Source: Apostichopus parvimensis | Lineage: Eukaryota > Echinodermata > Holothuroidea > Aspidochirotida > Stichopodidae | Assembly: GCA_000934455.1 (NCBI GenBank) | Contig: KN882203.1 | Location: 342,143 to 378,114 of the forward strand | DNA length: 35,972 nt | Direction of reading: 5' to 3' | Shown: positions 33,001-35,972 of the stretch, piece after piece | How the letters are laid out: every line of letters starts with the position of its first letter | Position numbering within the stretch: position 1 is the first letter of the stretch | Notes under the pieces: model-generated | The model's database searches: none | Told to the model about the DNA's origin: nothing | Seen by the model: the letters and a program-made list of their open reading frames with translations, nothing else | Program-made: the position numbers and the translations under genes

Positions 33001-35972
33001 TGTGTCAAACCCTGAATTTTGTTTTCATATGAAACTAACGCTTTAGCAAGTTAAACATGGAATTGATTATTAAGTGTGCGCCGAAAATATCTGCAGTGAT
33101 TTCTCTTTAAATTATAAGATTACAGCGGCTGTGAAGCTGATTGGCGTCGTGTTTGCCAGATGATTCGAGAAATGCCAGACAACGAGAATGTTGTTAAATT
33201 TCTAGGACTTTACAAGAAGTCAGGTAGGATACAACCAACTTATTTTCTGATGTTCTAATCTTTAAACATATTAGTTGGATGTGGCTCTAGGTTCAGTCTG
33301 TTGTGCAACCATATACAAAGTGTGACATCGACATTTTATTACCAACTTAACGATCTGATAATAGCTTGTAGCAGTGTTTCAGTTGAATCAACAATTATGG
33401 AGCGTATTTAAGAATGATATCTTTTCCTTCGCAACATTCAACCTCATGGGCTCAACATTCAGGAAGGACATGACTAACTTTTCTTCTGTCCCCCCTCTAT
33501 CTCTCCTTGCCCCCCCCCCAATCACTCCTCCTCTCATAGCTCTCTTCCACCCTGTTTTTCTCCACCTCTTTCTGTCTTTGACCTTCTCCAGTTTATTCCC
33601 TACCCCCTTCCCTTAATCTTCTCTTTGTCCCTCCACTGTTTATCTCCAACATCTCCCCTTCCCCTGTTGGTTTCTTTCTTTCTTTCTTCTCTCCATCCCT
33701 TGTCTACTAATCCCCTTACATCTACCTCTTTGTGTTCACCATGCTCAATAACCTGTCTGTACTCTGTGCGTTTTTTTGTCCCTTCTGTTACTGTTACTTG
33801 TCATTTAGCTTCTGACGAAACGTCAGGCCAACTTATTTTTACACATTCTCTTACACAGGCTTTCTTGCTTTTATAGACAATCTAATGTATCGCTCTGTTA
33901 CGATGTCCATGTCATCATTTAAAACAAATCATACACTTTAATATGATCTAAGAAAGATATTTTATTCCCATTGCAAAGTTAGTCAAATTCGATTAATGAT
34001 CACATATTGGAATGTGCATTATAGTAGAATGTCAGGTTTTAGTGATGTCAGGTTTTTAATCGTGTAGATATAATAATTGATTTCTCTAGATACAGTTTAT
34101 TGTGTTCATGAACATCTGGCATACGGTACTGTCCGTACTCTACTGGGAAAAGACTATGGAAGAAACATGGTACAGGGAGAACTTAATGGAGGAGTTGCAC
34201 CTTACTATTTATTCCGATTTGCTCTTTGCGTTGTTCGTGGGATCAAGTTTCTGCACCAATATCACTGGATCCATCCTGGACTATGTATTGACAAGTTGTT
34301 GCTTACGGCGAATAATAATTCCTGTAAATTGTACAACTTTTGCCATTCAGCGGTCAAAGATCTCGAACTGAGAGCAGATGTAAGCCCAGTTTTTGTTGCT
34401 GACATTTTAATATATCATCACTTATTGTGTAGTACAGTAATCCATATCTCCCGATAAATTTCGTAGCACATTCCGTTTTAAACGCACACTTACCTTCATG
34501 CTGGCTGGTTGTCTGAATCGAGTATTTCAATGCTGGCCGTTACACATCAGTTATTACGATGACGAAGCACTTTACGAAAATGATGGGACGGTCGTAAACG
34601 GAACATTGCCTTGAATTAGTCCAAGAAAACGGACGCATCGAGTACTAGTTATGTTTCAATCGAAATAGTTAATTGACGATGACTTGATTCTTCTTCGTTG
34701 TAGGCCTAAATATTAATATGATACAAATTGTATATAAACTAATTTACATATAGATTTTGAATAAACAACTGAGAACCTTTCAATAAAACTGAATGCTATT
34801 TCTTGTTTAAATATGATATACAAACACCACGAGGCCATACAGTGTTATGTATTCCAGTTGAGAATTGTTAAAAAGATACAGCTTGGACTAACAACAGTAC
34901 ACTCAAGTGTCTTAACAATGTGAAGCATCAAGTAAATTACAGTAACCCTTCAAAGCAGTCGACATTAAAGTAGATTATTTAGTTAGCATAAGTACTTCAA
35001 GCAATAGCAAGAACATACACTAAGCAACCGCAGATTTTGACGCTACGACACCTTTCCAGTTCAAACGAGAAGAAAAAACTTACGCGTTAAATAATACTCA
35101 AATTTCACTGTGGCAATTAATTTACATTGTCTGTTTCCTTTGCTTCTCCTATTGTGTCATAGATTTCTACTTCCTTCGTTCCGTTGTATTTTCCCCCGGA
35201 ACACATCGGGAAGAGAGTGTATACACAGAAAAGTGATGTTTGGGCTGTGGGAGTTGTGATATGGGAAATATTTTCATATGGTAGGTTAACTGCTCTACCG
35301 GTAATTCCTATTCATTGGCATAAGCTCTACATATTTTTGTGTTTTCTTTATTTTGCCAAGAACATGTTTACAAAGCTAATACATTGCAATGATCGATTGC
35401 AATTATATGATAACATGATTAGTATTTTACGTTGATATTTACGTGATTGTTTCAGTCGCATATTGTAAGTGAAAAAATGTCCTTCAATATTGTATGGATG
35501 TAAGAAATATATGACATTTAAAATGAGCTTATATATATTTACGTTGTAATCTCCACAGGAGTTTTGCCGCCCACCCATGCTGATGTGCGTTCTCGTGTTG
35601 ATGTGTGTAGGAATCTGACGAAGCCAAACAGATGTCCTGAGAAAATGTTAGATTTAAATTAAAACAGTGGTTAAACTGTTTATTTCATTAAACAACTTAT
35701 AAACTAATCAGTTTTCCATCTTCCAGAAATTACTTGTTTATTATTATAGAATATAATACAACACCTCTCTGTTGACCATCAGCTCCAAAGTATCTCACTT
35801 AAAAGTTTTAACGTAGCTATGTGCATAGCCTCATTGAGCTGGCAAAAGAAAATGAGATTATAAAAAAAGTTGTTGGTACTGTGTGAAATAATAAAATATG
35901 TAATTGCTCCATTTATAGATACTCCGCAGTCAGTGAATGTTGGCACTTTAACATAAACTTGCGTCCAAACCT
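27007..35972 (+). CDS. Ig-domain receptor tyrosine pseudokinase (14 exons, 3' end outside window)
   Basis: Single-pass receptor: signal peptide (residues 1 to about 18), four Ig-like domains (about 25-432), membrane segment (439-457), juxtamembrane region (458-500), tyrosine-kinase fold (from about 500). The 14 exons total 2,264 nt, join with matching phases and have no internal stop, giving about 754 residues to the window edge. Kinase landmarks: a degenerate glycine loop (508-518, [11 protein letters not shown]), VILS (530-533) where VAIK is expected, HPGLCIDK (633-640) for HRDLAARN, NFC (654-656) for DFG, PPE (679-681) for APE, then intact SDVW, WEIFSYG and CP-EKIY...ECW. The alpha-C Glu also seems absent. 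Phosphotransfer is therefore unlikely; a scaffold or co-receptor role is inferred. Ligand unknown. A broken paralogue lies 6 kb upstream. Exon borders are predictions by eye; exons are listed below. Confidence 0.9.
27573..27893 (+). CDS. Exon 2: first Ig domain (V-like)
   Basis: Acceptor actatcag, donor gtatgt, 321 nt, phase 1 to 1. Residues show TCRTVC near the start, the core Trp in SVVWKQ, and the classic D-A-G-x-Y-x-C of the F strand ([12 protein letters not shown]). A V-type set is likely. An open frame continues to the left of the acceptor, but the leader join fits only at 27573. Confidence 0.88.
28585..28872 (+). CDS. Exon 3: second Ig domain
   Basis: Acceptor ggtacacag, donor gtaagt, 288 nt, phase 1 to 1. 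Cys in LECCVTF, Trp in ISWIF, and a late Cys in MKCLIRN. Possible N-glycosylation sites: NMT, NSS, NIT and NAS. It lacks the D-x-G-x-Y-x-C signature of domain 1; GRNMKC replaces it. Confidence 0.85.
29275..29519 (+). CDS. Candidate alternative terminal exon with a second membrane segment
   Basis: After an AG at 29273-29274 (attgtcag), a phase-1 join from exon 3 gives 81 codons to a stop. They include a Pro-rich stretch, HGSNVTSN (glycosylation site), the hydrophobic [17 protein letters not shown] and a tail of about 30 residues. Used as a last exon, it would give a two-Ig membrane protein without the kinase. The acceptor tract is weak and I see no AATAAA soon after, so it may instead be a relic or chance. 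In another frame the same DNA reads [16 protein letters not shown], whose YGNV resembles an SH2-binding site. Confidence 0.3.
29723..30037 (+). CDS. Exon 4: third Ig domain
   Basis: Acceptor ttggtgttacag, donor gtaagt, 315 nt, phase 1 to 1. Shows [15 protein letters not shown] (B-strand Cys followed by the G-x-P-x-P of I-set domains) and [14 protein letters not shown] (F-strand Cys). The core Trp of the C strand is replaced, as in many receptor Ig domains. Confidence 0.88.
30292..30591 (+). CDS. Exon 5: fourth Ig domain
   Basis: Acceptor gtttatgaatag, donor gtgagt, 300 nt, phase 1 to 1. Shows [18 protein letters not shown] (I-set B strand and G-N-P-x-P) and [11 protein letters not shown] (F-strand Cys). 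The frame stays open through the donor to 30767, which matters for the short-form candidate. Confidence 0.9.
30592..30767 (+). CDS. Read-through extension of exon 5: alternative membrane end
   Basis: If the exon 5 donor is not used, 58 codons follow, to a stop at 30765-30767. They include [20 protein letters not shown], a strong hydrophobic segment, then a short tail with [19 protein letters not shown] follows at 30891-30896, upstream of the next exon. A four-Ig membrane isoform lacking the kinase is therefore possible by alternative polyadenylation. Confidence 0.45.
30891..30896 (+). promoter_or_regulatory. Candidate intronic polyadenylation signal
   Basis: AATAAA 124 bp after the read-through stop and 50 bp before the transmembrane exon. 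The following tttatacatttaaatgta has the T-rich content expected downstream of a cleavage site. Confidence 0.4.
30946..31023 (+). CDS. Exon 6: transmembrane segment
   Basis: Acceptor aaggtgcag, donor gtgagt, 78 nt, phase 1 to 1. Encodes EGSTES then [20 protein letters not shown], one membrane helix closed by Lys. Confidence 0.88.
31174..31197 (+). other. G-quadruplex-type motif in intron 6
   Basis: Four G-runs (5, 4, 6 and 4) separated by t, t and tta fit the G3+N1-7 pattern on the coding strand. It sits about 150 bp after the transmembrane exon and could affect splicing or be a simple G-run expansion. Confidence 0.7.
31448..31484 (+). CDS. Exon 7: juxtamembrane micro-exon (37 nt)
   Basis: Acceptor tatattacag, donor gtgagt, phase 1 to 2. 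Encodes [12 protein letters not shown](W), a basic stretch just inside the membrane. Supported by the exact phase fit to exon 8. Confidence 0.7.
32260..32297 (+). CDS. Exon 8: juxtamembrane micro-exon (38 nt)
   Basis: Acceptor tctcacactcag, donor gtaagt, phase 2 to 1. Encodes (W)[12 protein letters not shown]. Exons 7 and 8 together are 75 nt, so skipping both would keep the frame. The Tyr in AEYDL is a possible phosphosite for a partner kinase. Confidence 0.75.
32589..32747 (+). CDS. Exon 9: kinase N-lobe, degenerate glycine loop and beta-3
   Basis: Acceptor tttcatttcag, donor gtaacc, 159 nt, phase 1 to 1. [11 protein letters not shown] aligns with the G-x-G-x-x-G loop but keeps only the second Gly. 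TKVILSTAG aligns with beta-3, with Ser where the ATP-anchoring Lys belongs. Confidence 0.82.
33119..33223 (+). CDS. Exon 10: kinase alpha-C helix and beta-4
   Basis: Acceptor taaattataag, donor gtagga, 105 nt, phase 1 to 1. Encodes [16 protein letters not shown] and [24 protein letters not shown] is typical of tyrosine kinases. At the alpha-C Glu position the alignment gives Cys or Val. The AG four bases later (attacag) would break the frame, so 33119 is chosen. The paralogue at 22042 has the same structure. Confidence 0.88.
33480..33740 (+). repeat. Long pyrimidine-rich tract in intron 10
   Basis: About 260 bp of C/T-rich sequence with a run of ten C near 33511 and ctttcttt repeats. The 80- and 83-codon frames (33374-33616, 33625-33876) are Leu/Ser/Pro-rich translations of this tract and not genes. 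Confidence 0.75.
34090..34379 (+). CDS. Exon 11: kinase hinge, catalytic loop and DFG region (all altered)
   Basis: Acceptor gatttctctag, donor gtaagc, 290 nt, phase 1 to 0. [17 protein letters not shown] is a good hinge and alpha-D region, and [18 protein letters not shown] a good alpha-E and catalytic-loop region. HRD reads HPG, the loop Asn reads Lys (HPGLCIDK), and DFG reads NFC (KLYNFCHSA). Losing the catalytic Asp and the metal-binding Asp and Asn together makes catalysis very unlikely. Confidence 0.9.
34380..35162 (+). other. Intron 11
   Basis: AT-rich intron with no exon or element recognised. Intron sizes in this gene range from about 255 to 900 bp. Confidence 0.6.
35163..35280 (+). 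CDS. Exon 12: kinase C-lobe, PPE and SDVW region
   Basis: Acceptor attgtgtcatag, donor gtaggt, 118 nt, phase 0 to 1. [20 protein letters not shown] then [14 protein letters not shown] is a near-canonical tyrosine-kinase C-lobe, with PPE in place of APE. Confidence 0.9.
35559..35646 (+). CDS. Exon 13: kinase C-lobe, alpha-G to alpha-H
   Basis: Acceptor tctccacag, 88 nt, phase 1 to 2. Encodes [20 protein letters not shown] then TKPNRCPEK(I), matching the P...CP region of tyrosine kinases. The donor gttaga is weak. Without splicing there the protein would end KMLDLN and stop, just before the conserved CW; with splicing the text continues correctly in exon 14. Confidence 0.75.
35919..35972 (+). 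CDS. Exon 14 (partial): end of kinase C-lobe
   Basis: Acceptor ccatttatag, entered in phase 2. The codon AT/A then [17 protein letters not shown] gives the Y-x2-V-x2-CW...RP pattern that closes a tyrosine-kinase domain. It runs off the right edge, so the tail is not seen. Confidence 0.75.

Noticed and set aside
33374..33876. Two Leu/Ser/Pro-rich frames in the kinase intron
   Set aside because: Produced by the pyrimidine-rich tract; they interrupt the proven exon order.
1..35972. CRISPR arrays, operons, rRNA genes or phage modules
   Set aside because: No short regular spacer-repeat array (the 577-bp units are far too long) and no bacterial gene organisation; the split receptor gene shows that the DNA is animal.

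Overview
This looks like nuclear DNA of an animal. It is AT-rich (roughly two thirds A+T), has no operons or ribosome-binding sites, and its one clear gene is split into small exons with GT/AG borders and matching codon phases. That gene joins immunoglobulin (Ig) domains to a receptor tyrosine kinase (RTK) body, an architecture found in metazoans. A marine invertebrate, perhaps an echinoderm or another invertebrate deuterostome, would fit, but no sequence mark proves the taxon.

Layout. 1-9515 is a tandem array with a unit of about 577 bp, split by a 5,121-bp insertion (1608-6728) that has 17-bp terminal inverted repeats and a TTAA target duplication. About 9.5-18.5 kb has no intact gene that I can recognise; it holds a decayed satellite half-unit, a CpG-rich mini-repeat patch and a coding-looking relic. 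From about 18.5 kb onward there are two copies of a roughly 6-kb segment. The first copy carries a broken RTK-like gene (leader exon at 21024, a damaged Ig1 remnant, and a kinase alpha-C exon with two stops at 22042-22146). The second copy begins near 24.3 kb and leads into the intact gene at 27007. A LINE fragment and a tRNA-derived SINE sit between them.

The main gene runs from 27007 past the right edge. I resolve 14 coding exons with compatible phases and no in-frame stop: signal peptide, four phase-1 Ig exons, a transmembrane exon, two tiny juxtamembrane exons, and six exons of a tyrosine-kinase fold. The fold is recognisable (hinge, HPG-L loop, SDVW, WEIFSYG, CP..IY...ECW..N..LRP), but the catalytic residues are replaced: VAIK lysine to serine, HRD to HPG, loop Asn to Lys, DFG to NFC, and APE to PPE. 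It is therefore best called a receptor pseudokinase.

Two other ends of the transcript could give short membrane forms without a kinase. One is read-through after Ig4, with a hydrophobic segment, a stop and an AATAAA. The other is a cassette between Ig2 and Ig3 encoding a second hydrophobic segment. Together with the tandem duplication and the pseudogene, this suggests a small, fast-changing receptor family in which ectodomain and signalling module can be uncoupled. That last step is inference.
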